The notes: generated by a model from the sequence alone, not told the origin. A DNA stretch of 64,000 nt from Bradyrhizobium sp. CSS354 (GCF_029051725.1 NZ_JAACFU010000012.1:62001-126000); one strand, 5' to 3'; numbered from the stretch's first letter, positions 38,211 to 50,447 are shown. Translations and numbers: made by a program.

Positions 38211-40118
38211 TCACGACTTCTTTGCGATCCGCGCCGCTTTGTCCGCGTCATACCACCAGATGAACGGAAAGCCGGACTGACCGTATCTGGGCAATTCCGC
38301 CGGCCGGCCGAAGCGATCCCAGCGCGCGGTGCGCACCTTCGTATAAGTCCACTGCGGCACGACGTAGTGATTCCACAGCAGCACGCGGTCGAGTGCCTTG
38401 GTTGCCGCGACGAGATCGTCGCGACCCTTGGCGTAGATCACCCGCTCGATCAGCTTGTCGACCGCCGGATTTTTGATGCCGGTAATATTGCGTGAACCGG
38501 CGATGTCAGCCGTCTTCGAGGACCAGAATTCGCGCTGCTCGTTGCCAGGGGACTGCGACTCGCCCCAGGAGTTGGTGACGATGTCGAAATCCCACTCGCG
38601 CGTCCTGTTCTCATACTGGGTGGGATCCACTGTCCGTACGTTGACGGCAATGCCGAGCCGTTCCAGCGACGGCTTGTAGAACAGCGTGATCCGCTCAAAG
38701 CTCGGATCCGAGTTCAGCAGCTCAAGCGAGAACTGAGCGCCGGTCTTGACGTCGACCAGTTTGCGGTCGCGCACCTCGTAGCCGGCTTCCTTGAACAGGC
38801 GCAGTGCCTCGCGCAGATTGTCGCGCACGGCTTCCGGACTGCCGCCGACTGGATTGGTATAGGCCGTCGTGAAGACTTCGGGCGGGACCTCGGCGCGGAC
38901 CGTCTCGAGGATCTCGAGCTCCTTGCCCTGCGGCAACCCGGTTGCCATCAGTTCATCGATGCCGTCGAAATAACTGCTGATGCGCTTATATTGGCCGTAG
39001 AAGATCTGCTTGTTCATTTCCTCGAAGTCGAACGCGTAATTAAGCGCGCGTCGCACGCGCGCATCTTTGAACTTGGCGCGGCGCAGGTTCGGCACGAAGG
39101 CCTGCATGACGCCCGAGCTGCGATTGGCGAACTCCTCGAGGATCACGCGCTTTTCGGTGACGGCCGGGAAGTCGTAGGCCGTCGCCCAGTTCTTCGCGCT
39201 GTTCTCGGTGCGCCAATCGACCTGATCGGCCTTGAAGGCCTCGATCGCCACGGTGGCGTCGCGGAAATACTCATAGCGCAGCTCGTCGAAATTATTTCGG
39301 CCCACATTGGCCGCGAGGTCGCGCCCCCAATAATCCTTCACGCGCTCCAGCGCGATCGACCGTCCGGCAACGAATTCCTTGACCCGGTAGGGGCCCGACC
39401 CCAGCGGCACTTCGAGCGTGGTGGCGGAGACATCGCGCTTCCGGCCCTGCGCGTCCGTTCCTTCCCACCAATGCTTCGGCAGGACCGTGAGCTGCCCGAC
39501 AATCTGCGGCAGCTCGCGATTGCCCGGTGCGTCGAACACGAATTTCACCTCGCGCTCACCGACCTTCTCGGCCTTCACCACATGGCTATAATAGGCCGAG
39601 TACATCGGGTGGTGCTTCTTGAACGAATCGAGCGAGAAGATCACGTCGTCCACGGTAACAGGCTTGCCGTCATGCCAGTTGGCTTGCGGCCGCAAGCGGT
39701 AAGTCACGGAGGAGAAATCATCCGGATGGCTGACGGCCTCGGCCAGCGCGCCGTATTCGGTCGAGACTTCGTCGAGCGAGGCCGTCGTGAGGGATTCGTA
39801 GATGAATGCCACGGCACCGGCGACTTGCCCCTTCACACCGGAGACGACGATGTTGAAATTGTCGAATGTGCCGACGGCGATCTGGCGTGCGACGCCGCCT
39901 TTGGGCGCTTCCGGATTGACGTAGTCGAAGCGCTTGAAGTCGGCGGGGTATTTGACCTGTCCGAACAGCGACAGCGCGTGTCGCCAGGTCAGCTCACTGG
40001 CGGATTGCGCGTGTGCCGCGCCGACGACGGGAAGGCCCCCTACGGAACCAAGGGCGGGGAGCGCTGCGGCAGCGATGCCGGTGAGCAGGAGATCGCGTCG
40101 GGTAATGGCCAAATCCAC
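38211..40118 (-). CDS. Extracellular solute-binding protein family 5, first YejA-like copy
   Basis: Periplasmic binding protein of 635 residues starting at a GTG. Tat-like signal (TRRDLLLTGIAAAALPAL...GAAHA), then WRHALSLFGQVKYPADFKRFDYVNPEAPKGG, YRLRPQANWHDGKPVTVDD and other family 5 segments. The ribosome binding site (AGGA) is only a few bases from the GTG, so the exact start is uncertain. First gene of the importer operon. By analogy with YejA it should capture peptides or peptide-like antibiotics. Confidence 0.92.
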   Translation of the reverse strand: MDLAITRRDLLLTGIAAAALPALGSVGGLPVVGAAHAQSASELTWRHALSLFGQVKYPADFKRFDYVNPEAPKGGVARQIAVGTFDNFNIVVSGVKGQVAGAVAFIYESLTTASLDEVSTEYGALAEAVSHPDDFSSVTYRLRPQANWHDGKPVTVDDVIFSLDSFKKHHPMYSAYYSHVVKAEKVGEREVKFVFDAPGNRELPQIVGQLTVLPKHWWEGTDAQGRKRDVSATTLEVPLGSGPYRVKEFVAGRSIALERVKDYWGRDLAANVGRNNFDELRYEYFRDATVAIEAFKADQVDWRTENSAKNWATAYDFPAVTEKRVILEEFANRSSGVMQAFVPNLRRAKFKDARVRRALNYAFDFEEMNKQIFYGQYKRISSYFDGIDELMATGLPQGKELEILETVRAEVPPEVFTTAYTNPVGGSPEAVRDNLREALRLFKEAGYEVRDRKLVDVKTGAQFSLELLNSDPSFERITLFYKPSLERLGIAVNVRTVDPTQYENRTREWDFDIVTNSWGESQSPGNEQREFWSSKTADIAGSRNITGIKNPAVDKLIERVIYAKGRDDLVAATKALDRVLLWNHYVVPQWTYTKVRTARWDRFGRPAELPRYGQSGFPFIWWYDADKAARIAKKS

Positions 40119-40263
40119 ATTCCTGTCTTGAAGGAGGCTACTCCTTTAAGTTCCCAATATAGGCGAGGTTTCGACGGAATATGTTGCTTTTTCCTCATCT
40201 TGGAAGCCCGGCCGCTCCATCCGGTGCGGCCAAACGCCCTGATAACGTCACCGCGCGGCCCGG

Positions 40264-40296
40264 ATATAAAAACGGCCAGGCTTTTCAGCCCGGCCG
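40264..40296 (-). terminator. Intrinsic terminator after cycM
   Basis: On the minus strand CGGCCGGGCT-GAAA-AGCCTGGCCG forms a ten-pair stem with one mismatch, followed by TTTTTATAT. It lies 29 bases after the cycM stop and separates cycM from the binding-protein operon. Confidence 0.85.
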
Positions 40297-40324
40297 CATA
40301 GTCCAAGATGGGGTTTCGAGGCTT

Positions 40325-40879
40325 TTACTTTGAGGCCGTCGGCAGCGGCTGCGGATGCTCCGAGAGCGAATTCAGATAGGCAATGACGTCGGCACGCTCG
40401 GAATCCTTGGGAATGCCGGCGAAGCCCATTGCGGTGCCGGGGATGAAGCCCTTCGGGCTGGCGATGAACTTGTTGAGATCGTCAAACGTCCAGGTGCCGC
40501 CCTTGGCCTTCATGGCAGCCGAGAAGTTGAAGCCGCCACGGCCCTCGCCCCGCTTCTCGCCGACGACGCCATAGAGATTAGGACCGACACGATTCGGGCC
40601 GCCCTTCTCGAAGGTGTGGCAGGCGCCGCACTTTTTGGCGGCGGAGGCGCCCTTCTCGACCGAGGCGGTCTGGAGCAGCTTTTCGATCGGCTCGGCAGCC
40701 GCGGCGGCAGCGCCGCCTTCCTTGCCGTGGCCGGCGTCTTCCTTCACGGCGATCTCGAAGCCCGGCTTTTCCGGCATCTTGGGCGAGAACAGCGCATTCG
40801 CGGTGAAGCTCGTCACCAGCAGAAGGAGACAGGTGCCGAGCACGGCACCGAGAATCTTGTTCAGTTCGAAAGAGTCCAT
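40325..40879 (-). CDS. cycM: Membrane-anchored cytochrome c (CycM)
   Basis: A 184-residue class I c-type cytochrome. An uncleaved N-terminal segment (ILGAVLGTCLLLLVTSFTANALF) anchors it in the inner membrane; a linker rich in Ala/Glu/Lys leads to the heme domain with CGACH at residues 84-88 and a likely axial Met in GTAMGFAG. Length and architecture match Bradyrhizobium CycM, which carries electrons from the bc1 complex to the aa3-type oxidase. The longer frame upstream (to 40954) lacks features. Divergent from kdsB. Confidence 0.93.
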   Translation of the reverse strand: MDSFELNKILGAVLGTCLLLLVTSFTANALFSPKMPEKPGFEIAVKEDAGHGKEGGAAAAAAEPIEKLLQTASVEKGASAAKKCGACHTFEKGGPNRVGPNLYGVVGEKRGEGRGGFNFSAAMKAKGGTWTFDDLNKFIASPKGFIPGTAMGFAGIPKDSERADVIAYLNSLSEHPQPLPTASK

Positions 40880-41099
40880 TTCCGGCCAGGCCCCACACCG
40901 CAAGAAGGATCGAGCGGCCCAAAGCGGCCGCCAGGACGAGCCTCGAAGAATCAACGTTCCTTAATTGTTTCCCCGAGTTTTGCCATTGAGATATCGGTTT
41001 GCCCGGGGTCTGGCAACCCGTATAAGCGAGCGGGCTTCACGCCCGTCCCCACCCCATTTCCCGGCGCGGAAAACGCCCCGTTTCCAGGCCCTTGACCCG

Positions 41100-41840
41100 A
41101 TGACCGATCCTCGCATCCTGGTGCTGATCCCGGCCCGCATGGCCGCGACCCGCCTGCCCGGCAAGCCGCTCGCCGATATCGCGGGGCAGCCGATGATCGT
41201 GCACGTGATGCGCCGCGCCGAGGCCGCCGGGATAGGCCGGGTCGCGGTCGCAACCGACACCGCGGAGATCGCGTCCGTCGTGACCGCCCATGGCGGCGAG
41301 GCCGTGATGACCCGCCCGGAGCACCCCTCCGGCTCCGACCGCATCCACGAGGCCATGCAGAAGCTCGATCCGGACGGCAAGGCCGAGATCGTGGTCAATC
41401 TCCAGGGCGATTTCCCGACCATCACGATCGACAATATCCGCGAGGTACTGCCGCCGCTGCAAGACCCCGCCGTGGATATCGCAACGCTGGCTTCGCAAAT
41501 CCACACCGAGGAGGAGGATCTCGCGCCGAGCGTCGTGAAGGCGATCGGGACCTCGCTCGGGGGCAGACGCATGCGCGCACTTTATTTCACCCGCGCAACC
41601 GCGCCGACCGGCGACGGGCCGCGTTACCACCATATCGGCCTCTACGCCTATCGCCGCGCCGCGCTGGAGCGCTACGTCTCACTGCCGCCTTCGCCGCTGG
41701 AACTGCAGGAGAAGCTGGAGCAGCTCCGGGCGCTCGAGGCCGGAATGCGCATCGACTTCACCATTGTCGATACCGTGCCCCGCGGGGTCGACACGCCGGC
41801 GGACCTGGAAACCGCCCGCAGCATCCTTTCCAAATCCTGA
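41100..41840 (+). CDS. kdsB: 3-deoxy-manno-octulosonate cytidylyltransferase
   Basis: Activates Kdo with CTP to CMP-Kdo for lipopolysaccharide inner core synthesis, 246 residues, cytoplasmic. The nucleotidyltransferase N-terminus ILVLIPARMAATRLPGKPLADI, the TDTAEI and GSDRIHEA segments, VVNLQGDFP and the HHIGLYAYRRAALERY region are diagnostic. The ATG at 41100 begins MTDPRILVLIPAR; upstream codons are non-homologous. pheA follows after 21 bases. Confidence 0.97.
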   Translation: MTDPRILVLIPARMAATRLPGKPLADIAGQPMIVHVMRRAEAAGIGRVAVATDTAEIASVVTAHGGEAVMTRPEHPSGSDRIHEAMQKLDPDGKAEIVVNLQGDFPTITIDNIREVLPPLQDPAVDIATLASQIHTEEEDLAPSVVKAIGTSLGGRRMRALYFTRATAPTGDGPRYHHIGLYAYRRAALERYVSLPPSPLELQEKLEQLRALEAGMRIDFTIVDTVPRGVDTPADLETARSILSKS

Positions 41841-41861
41841 GCCGCTGTTACAAGGCCGAGC

Positions 41862-42707
41862 ATGAGCAAGCTGAAAATCGCATTCCAAGGCGAGCCTGGC
41901 GCCAATTCCCACATCGCCATCGTCGAGGCCTATCCCGACGCCGAGCCGATGCCCTGCGCCACCTTCGAGGACGCCTTGTCGGCGATCTCGTCGGGCGAGG
42001 CCGATCTCGGCATGATCCCGATCGAGAATTCGGTCGCAGGCCGCGTCGCCGACATCCATCATTTGCTGCCGGCCTCCGGCCTCTTCATCATCGGCGAGTG
42101 GTTTCTGCCGGTCCGGCATCAGCTGATGGCGGTGAAGGGGACCAGGCTCGAAGACATCAAGAGCGTCGAAAGCCACGTGCACGCGCTCGGCCAGTGCCGG
42201 CGGATCATTCGCAAGCTCGGCATCAAGCCAATCGTGCACGCTGATACGGCCGGCAGCGCCCGCGACATTTCCGAGCGTAACGACAAGTCCGTCGCCGCGA
42301 TCGCCTCGCGCCTCGCCGCGCAGATCTACGGCCTCGACATCCTCGCCGAGGACATCGAGGACGAGGCCCACAACACCACGCGCTTCGTGGTGCTGGCGCG
42401 CGAGCCGAAATGGGCCGCACAGGGCTCCGGTCCGCTGGTCACGACTTTTGTGTTTCGGGTGCGCAATTTGCCGGCCGCGCTCTACAAGGCGCTCGGTGGT
42501 TTTGCCACCAACGGCGTCAACATGACCAAGCTCGAGAGCTACATGGTCGACGGCAATTTCTTCGCCACCCAGTTTTACGCTGACGTCGATGGCCACCCCG
42601 AGGACAAGGGCCTCGCTTTCGCGATCGAGGAGCTGAAATTCTTCTCGCGCGAATTCCGCATCGTCGGCGTGTATCCGGGTCACCCGTTCCGCGCGACGAT
42701 GGAATAG
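41862..42707 (+). CDS. pheA: Prephenate dehydratase
   Basis: Converts prephenate to phenylpyruvate in phenylalanine synthesis, 281 residues, monofunctional. The catalytic domain starts IAFQGEPGANSHIA and includes GMIPIENSVAGRV and the key Thr-Arg motif HNTTRFVVL. A C-terminal ACT domain (TTFVFRVRNLPAALYKALGGFATNGVNMTKLESYM) should bind Phe, although the usual GAL and ESRP motifs read AAL and ESYM. It follows kdsB by 21 bases and a hairpin lies just after its stop. Confidence 0.96.
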   Translation: MSKLKIAFQGEPGANSHIAIVEAYPDAEPMPCATFEDALSAISSGEADLGMIPIENSVAGRVADIHHLLPASGLFIIGEWFLPVRHQLMAVKGTRLEDIKSVESHVHALGQCRRIIRKLGIKPIVHADTAGSARDISERNDKSVAAIASRLAAQIYGLDILAEDIEDEAHNTTRFVVLAREPKWAAQGSGPLVTTFVFRVRNLPAALYKALGGFATNGVNMTKLESYMVDGNFFATQFYADVDGHPEDKGLAFAIEELKFFSREFRIVGVYPGHPFRATME

Positions 42708-42714
42708 TTTCGTG

Positions 42715-42742
42715 TCCCGGACGCGCGAAGCGCGAGCCGGGA
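42715..42742 (+). terminator. Hairpin after pheA (half-copy of an intergenic repeat)
   Basis: TCCCGG...CCGGGA with an inner GCGC-GAA-GCGC stem, 8 bases after the pheA stop. No T-run follows. It looks like a single arm of a REP-type repeat and could serve as a 3'-end structure for pheA or for the convergent monooxygenase gene. Confidence 0.45.
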
Positions 42743-42776
42743 TCAAGAGGCTGCGAAGCGCAGAGGCGCGAGAGCT

Positions 42777-43790
42777 TTATCCGACCGCCTTAAGCCCGAA
42801 CGCCTCCGCCAGCAGCGAATAGGATTTCTTTCGCGCCTCGTGATCATACACGGCGGTGATCACCATCAACTCGTCCGGCTTGCTCGCTTCGATCAGCGGC
42901 TGGAGCCGCTTCTGCACGGTTGCGGGGCTGCCGACGAACAGGCGCGAGCGGTTGCGCTGGATCGAGGTGCGCTCCGAGTCGGTATAGGGATAGGCCAGCG
43001 CCTCTTCGACGCTCGGCAACGGAAGATACTGGCCGCGATCGCGGCGCAGGCGGTTGAGGTCGAAAGACGCGGCGAGCTTTTCGGCTTCCTCATCCGTGTC
43101 GGCCGTGATGACGGCGACCGCGAGGATCGCGCGCGGGGTCGCGCTCCAGGCCGAGGGCTGAAAACGATTGCGATAATGCACCATAGCGTCGATCGCATCG
43201 TGGGACGCAAAATGATGCGCGAATGCGAAGCCCATGCCGACCTGCGCGGCGAGCTCCGACGAATAATCGCTGGAGCCGAGCAGCCAGATCGGCGGCAACG
43301 GCGTATCGTCGGGCATCGCGACCACGCTGTGGTAGGGATGGCCCGAGGGGAATTCCCGGGTCTGCCACAGGATCAATTCGTGCAGCCGCTCCAGGAAATC
43401 GTCGCCTTCGCGACGGTCGAGCCGGCTGCGCAGCGCATAGGCCGTGGCACCGTCGGTGCCGGGGGCGCGGCCGAGGCCGAGATCGATGCGGCCGGGAAAC
43501 AACGCCTCCAGCATCTTGAAGCGCTCGGCCACGACTAGCGGCGCGTGATTGGGCAGCATCACGCCGCCGGAGCCGACGCGGATGTGCTTCGTCACCGCCG
43601 CGATCTGCCCGATCATCACGTCGGGCGCTGGACTCGCGACCGAGGCGAGGTTGTGATGCTCGGCGAGCCAGTAGCGGACATAGCCGAGCCCGTCGACATG
43701 GCGCGCCAGGTCGATGCTGTTGCGCAGCGCCGCGGCGGGCTTCGTGCCAGTTGTGACGACGGAGAGGTCGAGGACTGAGAGCGGGATCAT
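42777..43790 (-). CDS. LLM-class flavin-dependent oxidoreductase (luciferase-like)
   Basis: A 337-residue TIM-barrel FMN/F420-type monooxygenase of the MsnO8/YhbW-like subgroup. It starts IPLSVLDLSVVTTGTKPAAALRNSIDLARHVDGLGYVRYWLAEHHNLASVASPAPDVMIG and has VGSGGVMLPNHAPLVVAERFKMLEALFPGRIDLGLGRAPGTD. Substrate unknown. It is divergent from metF across a 390-base region and convergent with pheA. Confidence 0.9.
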   Translation of the reverse strand: MIPLSVLDLSVVTTGTKPAAALRNSIDLARHVDGLGYVRYWLAEHHNLASVASPAPDVMIGQIAAVTKHIRVGSGGVMLPNHAPLVVAERFKMLEALFPGRIDLGLGRAPGTDGATAYALRSRLDRREGDDFLERLHELILWQTREFPSGHPYHSVVAMPDDTPLPPIWLLGSSDYSSELAAQVGMGFAFAHHFASHDAIDAMVHYRNRFQPSAWSATPRAILAVAVITADTDEEAEKLAASFDLNRLRRDRGQYLPLPSVEEALAYPYTDSERTSIQRNRSRLFVGSPATVQKRLQPLIEASKPDELMVITAVYDHEARKKSYSLLAEAFGLKAVG

Positions 43791-44180
43791 CGCGCGCTAA
43801 CGTAGCGGAGGGCGGCGCAGCGGCAATGGCAGGGCGCGCAGGTCTGACGTGCAGGCCACGGGCTCGCGCGACTGCGCCGCGGCGTTGGGACAGAGGTTAC
43901 GCTGATACTATAATTTTCATACTGCCCACCGCACGATCTCGTACCAGATAGCCCCACATCACCATTACGCGTCTGATATATCTATACTTTCAACTAACTG
44001 CTCTCATCCCACCTCTATCTGAATCTGCAGATAATTTTCTATTATCTAAATGAAAGTGGGCAATTTCCCATCTCTGATGGGCTGTCGAGTGCGACCGCTT
44101 TGGCTTATCTTGACCTCTCCCAATCTAGACCTGACCGCCGGCCGCCAACGACCCGGCGAGCCCTGGAGTGAGTGGTGCCC
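43791..44180. other. AT-rich divergent region and likely metF leader
   Basis: Between the monooxygenase gene and metF. The segment of about 43905-44060 is strikingly AT-rich for this genome. It holds a probable promoter (43885-43914), an inverted repeat AGATAAT-TTTCT-ATTATCT at 44029-44047, and a hairpin CCCATC-TCT-GATGGG at 44067-44081. A 44-codon frame from 44050 overlaps the metF start but has no visible ribosome binding site. I could not fit any known SAM or SAH riboswitch consensus. Confidence 0.55.
43885..43914 (+). promoter_or_regulatory. Probable promoter of metF-metH
   Basis: TTGGGA at 43885-43890 and a perfect TATAAT at 43909-43914 with an 18-base spacer. A start near 43921 gives a leader of about 260 bases before the metF ATG. 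Read by eye; direction is supported by the downstream plus-strand met genes. Confidence 0.5.
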
Positions 44181-45101
44181 ATGACTGACGCGACGATGCC
44201 TGCCCATACCGACGGGCAAGACGGGCACCTGAAGCGGCCTGCGATTTCGTTCGAGTTCTTTCCGCCCAAGACGGAAGATATGGAGCGCAATCTCTGGGAC
44301 ACCATCAACCGGCTGGCCCCGCTCGACCCGAAATTCGTCTCGGTGACCTATGGCGCCGGCGGCTCGACCCGTGAGCGCACCCACTCGACCATCTCGCGCA
44401 TCCTGAAAGAAACTGCGCTGCTGCCGGCGGCGCATCTGACCTGCGTCGGCGCCTCGCGCGGGGAGATCGACGAGATCGTCGACCGCTATTACGAGGTCGG
44501 CGTCCGCCACATCGTGGCCTTGCGCGGCGATCCCGCGGGCGGCATCGGCACGGCCTATTCCAGCCATCCCGACGGCTATCAGAGCTCCGCCGACCTCGTC
44601 GCCGGCATCAAGAAGCGGCACGGCGATATCGAGGTGTCGGTCTCGGCGTACCCTGAGAAGCACCCCGAGGCGCGCGACTTCGACGATGACATCGACACGC
44701 TGCAGGCCAAGGTCGATGCGGGCGCGACCCGCGCGATCACGCAGGTGTTCTTCGATAACGAGCTATACTTCCGTTATCTCGACCGCGTGCGCGCGCGTGG
44801 GATCAACATCCCGATCGTGCCGGGCATCATGCCCATGCATAATTTCAAGCAGGCGCGAGCCTTCGTCACCCGCGCCGGCACCTCCGTGCCGGACTGGTTC
44901 GCCGCGAAGTTCGAGGGGCTCGACGAGGACGCCGAGACCCGCAAGCTGGTGGCGGCCACCGTCGCCGCCGGCCAGGTGCAGAAGCTCGCGAAGCACGGCG
45001 TCGACACCTTCCATTTCTACACCATGAACCGCGCCGATCTCGTGTTCGCGATCAGCCATTTGCTCGGCATTCGCGCCAAGAGCGCGCAGAAGGCGGCTTA
45101 A
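44181..45101 (+). CDS. metF: 5,10-methylenetetrahydrofolate reductase
   Basis: FAD-dependent TIM-barrel enzyme producing 5-methyl-THF, the methyl donor for MetH; 306 residues. Conserved SFEFFPPKTEDMERNLW (catalytic Glu), FVSVTYGAGGSTRERT, LTCVGASRGEIDEI, ALRGDPAGG and ITQVFFDNELYFRY. The ATG at 44181 is preferred; GTG codons at 44172 and 44175 lie close to the GGAG at 44165 and could also serve. It ends 6 bases before metH, so the two should be cotranscribed. Confidence 0.96.
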   Translation: MTDATMPAHTDGQDGHLKRPAISFEFFPPKTEDMERNLWDTINRLAPLDPKFVSVTYGAGGSTRERTHSTISRILKETALLPAAHLTCVGASRGEIDEIVDRYYEVGVRHIVALRGDPAGGIGTAYSSHPDGYQSSADLVAGIKKRHGDIEVSVSAYPEKHPEARDFDDDIDTLQAKVDAGATRAITQVFFDNELYFRYLDRVRARGINIPIVPGIMPMHNFKQARAFVTRAGTSVPDWFAAKFEGLDEDAETRKLVAATVAAGQVQKLAKHGVDTFHFYTMNRADLVFAISHLLGIRAKSAQKAA

Positions 45102-45107
45102 GACACC

Positions 45108-48971
<3,864 letters not shown>

Positions 48972-48995
48972 GCGCCTCCAACAAAAAACGAAAAT

Positions 48996-49024
48996 CAACC
49001 CCATGCACAGTAGGCATGGGGTTG
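48996..49024. terminator. Hairpin after metH
   Basis: Perfect 11-base-pair stem CAACCCCATGC / GCATGGGGTTG with a 7-base loop, 24 bases after the metH stop. On the plus strand it is followed by GAAAAGGCTTGATT, so the T-run is poor; on the minus strand a T-rich stretch (GATTTTCGTTTTTTG) follows, making it a better terminator for that direction. Confidence 0.6.
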
Positions 49025-49181
49025 AAAAGGCTTGATTATTTTCGGTATTGCCGAAATGGCTTGCGGCGTCGGGCAAAACACCTGTATGAATGCATGATCG
49101 CCGACTGCGCCCGTTTGACACTCGCTGCCTCGCTGTCGCGATCATGGGCGCGTGCCACACGTTCGGTGTCGTCCGTTCGGT

Positions 49182-49310
49182 GTCGGCCTGGCGAAGGCCA
49201 AGACCCACACCGCGTGATTCATCGATGACGATCGCTGGCAATACCGAACGACCAATCTTCGCCAAATGACCCGGTGGGGGTATTGGGTCCTGACTTTCGC
49301 CAGGACGACA
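49182..49310. repeat. Paired intergenic inverted repeat, family A (degenerate)
   Basis: Left arm 49182-49212 (GTCGGCCTGGCGAAGGCCAAGACCCACACC) and right arm 49275-49310 (GGTATTGGGTCCTGACTTTCGCCAGGACGACA) are inverted, imperfect copies of the element in the ureF-ureG gap. It separates metH from the Cys-rich peptide gene. Confidence 0.7.
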
Positions 49311-49483
49311 TTGGTGCAGCAAATGCTCAGCCTGTACCGGAACGACGCAACACATCGAACCGCTGCAGATGCACCCTCGCAAGAATCTGCCGCTTGTGAA
49401 CTCGTTCACTTGTCCGCTCAACCTTGGTTCGATACTCTCTAGGCCTACTACCTTCAACCGACGATTTGCTTGGGAGCGAACAT

Positions 49484-49615
49484 ATGAAGCAGTTCATTGC
49501 ACCGTTCGTCGCCGCGATCGCTCTCGTCGTGCTGCCCACGATTGCCGCGGCGGACTGTCCGAAAGGCTATGTGCCATGCGGCGAGAAAAATCAGTTGTGC
49601 TGCCCGGGAAAGTAG
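49484..49615 (+). CDS. Secreted Cys-rich mini-peptide
   Basis: A 43-residue precursor. The ATG at 49484 has GGAG about 9 bases upstream. Residues 1-23 are a classical signal peptide (KQFIAPFVAAIALVVLPTIAAA), leaving a mature peptide of about 20 residues, DCPKGYVPCGEKNQLCCPGK, with four cysteines in a C-x6-C-x6-CC pattern. No family recognised. Its last 40 bases overlap the start of the next gene, which suggests coupled expression. The good signal peptide and ribosome binding site argue for a real gene despite the size. Confidence 0.6.
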   Translation: MKQFIAPFVAAIALVVLPTIAAADCPKGYVPCGEKNQLCCPGK

Positions 49616-50364
49616 CAAGCCGCAAATGGCTTTGGCTCGGTAGCGGGGTCTTTGTCGCGATCGGCCTCGTGATGGTCGCGGTCTTTGTCGGCTTCCCGCG
49701 AAAGAAGCAAACCATCACGGCCATCCTCTCCGAGACCGGATATTTCGAGGTGGTGCCGCCAAGCACGTTCGGCGGCCCCGGCACGATCAACACGATCGAG
49801 TATCTCAGCAACGGCCGGCTGGAGCTGCATCCGACTTGCGAGGTCGATCCAACGCTGCTGACCGGCAAGATCCAGAAATCGCGGACCGTCGACCGGGACC
49901 TGAAGCAGTCGCTTGAGAAAAAGCTCGACGTGTCGGCCCAGGTCAGGGACAAGCTGTCGGCTGTCGCCGGAATGCAGCAGGTCGAGGCCGTCAACCTCAA
50001 GCTCGAGAACGCCAACATTCTGCTGATATCCGACGAGTCGCTGATCTCTGCCCGCAACGCCTTGCTCAAGGCCGAGTGTGAGGACGCGGTCACCCAGAAC
50101 GTTTCGAGCGGCGCCGTCGTGTGCCAGACGCGCTCCGTGCTGGAGGCCGACGTCGTCTACGAGATCAAATATCAGAATACGATTTCGATGGAGGAGCGGG
50201 CCAAACTGACATCCGAGATCGCGACGAAGCTCGATCTGGATATCCATGAGGGGGCGAACGACAAGGTCTCCGGCTCCCAATTGTTCTTTGGCATCAGACT
50301 GTCGCCAAATCCGATCGTGATGCACTCTGCCTCGGGCGAGATCAAGCCCTGCACGAGGAGATAG
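49576..50364 (+). CDS. Single-span membrane protein of unknown function
   Basis: A 262-residue protein from the ATG at 49576: a short basic N-terminus, one membrane segment (WLWLGSGVFVAIGLVMVAVFVGF), then a soluble domain of about 210 residues, likely periplasmic. Features seen: a Gly/Pro strand (VVPPSTFGGPGTINTIEYLSNGRLELHPTCEVD), a charged helical stretch (RDLKQSLEKKLDVSAQVRDKL) and four cysteines. I do not recognise a family. It overlaps the Cys-rich peptide gene by 40 bases in a different frame; longer starts upstream would read through that peptide and a leader without features. Confidence 0.7.
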   Translation: MRREKSVVLPGKVASRKWLWLGSGVFVAIGLVMVAVFVGFPRKKQTITAILSETGYFEVVPPSTFGGPGTINTIEYLSNGRLELHPTCEVDPTLLTGKIQKSRTVDRDLKQSLEKKLDVSAQVRDKLSAVAGMQQVEAVNLKLENANILLISDESLISARNALLKAECEDAVTQNVSSGAVVCQTRSVLEADVVYEIKYQNTISMEERAKLTSEIATKLDLDIHEGANDKVSGSQLFFGIRLSPNPIVMHSASGEIKPCTRR

Positions 50365-50447
50365 GATCTCCTCGTGCCCCCTGCCATGAACGCAACGCGC
50401 GTTGGCTGCGACCAATGGCGGTCGCCGCCGAAGCGCAGGGGAATCGG

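Larger units (their letters stand above)
48972..49483. other. Intergenic region after metH
   Basis: About 510 bases with no convincing gene. It holds a hairpin right after metH (48996-49024), a degenerate paired repeat of family A (49182-49310), and the probable promoter of the Cys-rich peptide gene near its right end. Short frames crossing it are shadows of repeat arms. Confidence 0.6.

Noticed and set aside
43915..44180. Known SAM-II or SAH riboswitch before metF
   Set aside because: I could not find the conserved pseudoknot core or loop sequences of those classes; kept only as an unexplained leader.
44050..44184. 44-codon leader peptide gene for metF as an annotated CDS
   Set aside because: No ribosome binding site and few Met codons; mentioned in the leader finding but not called as a gene.
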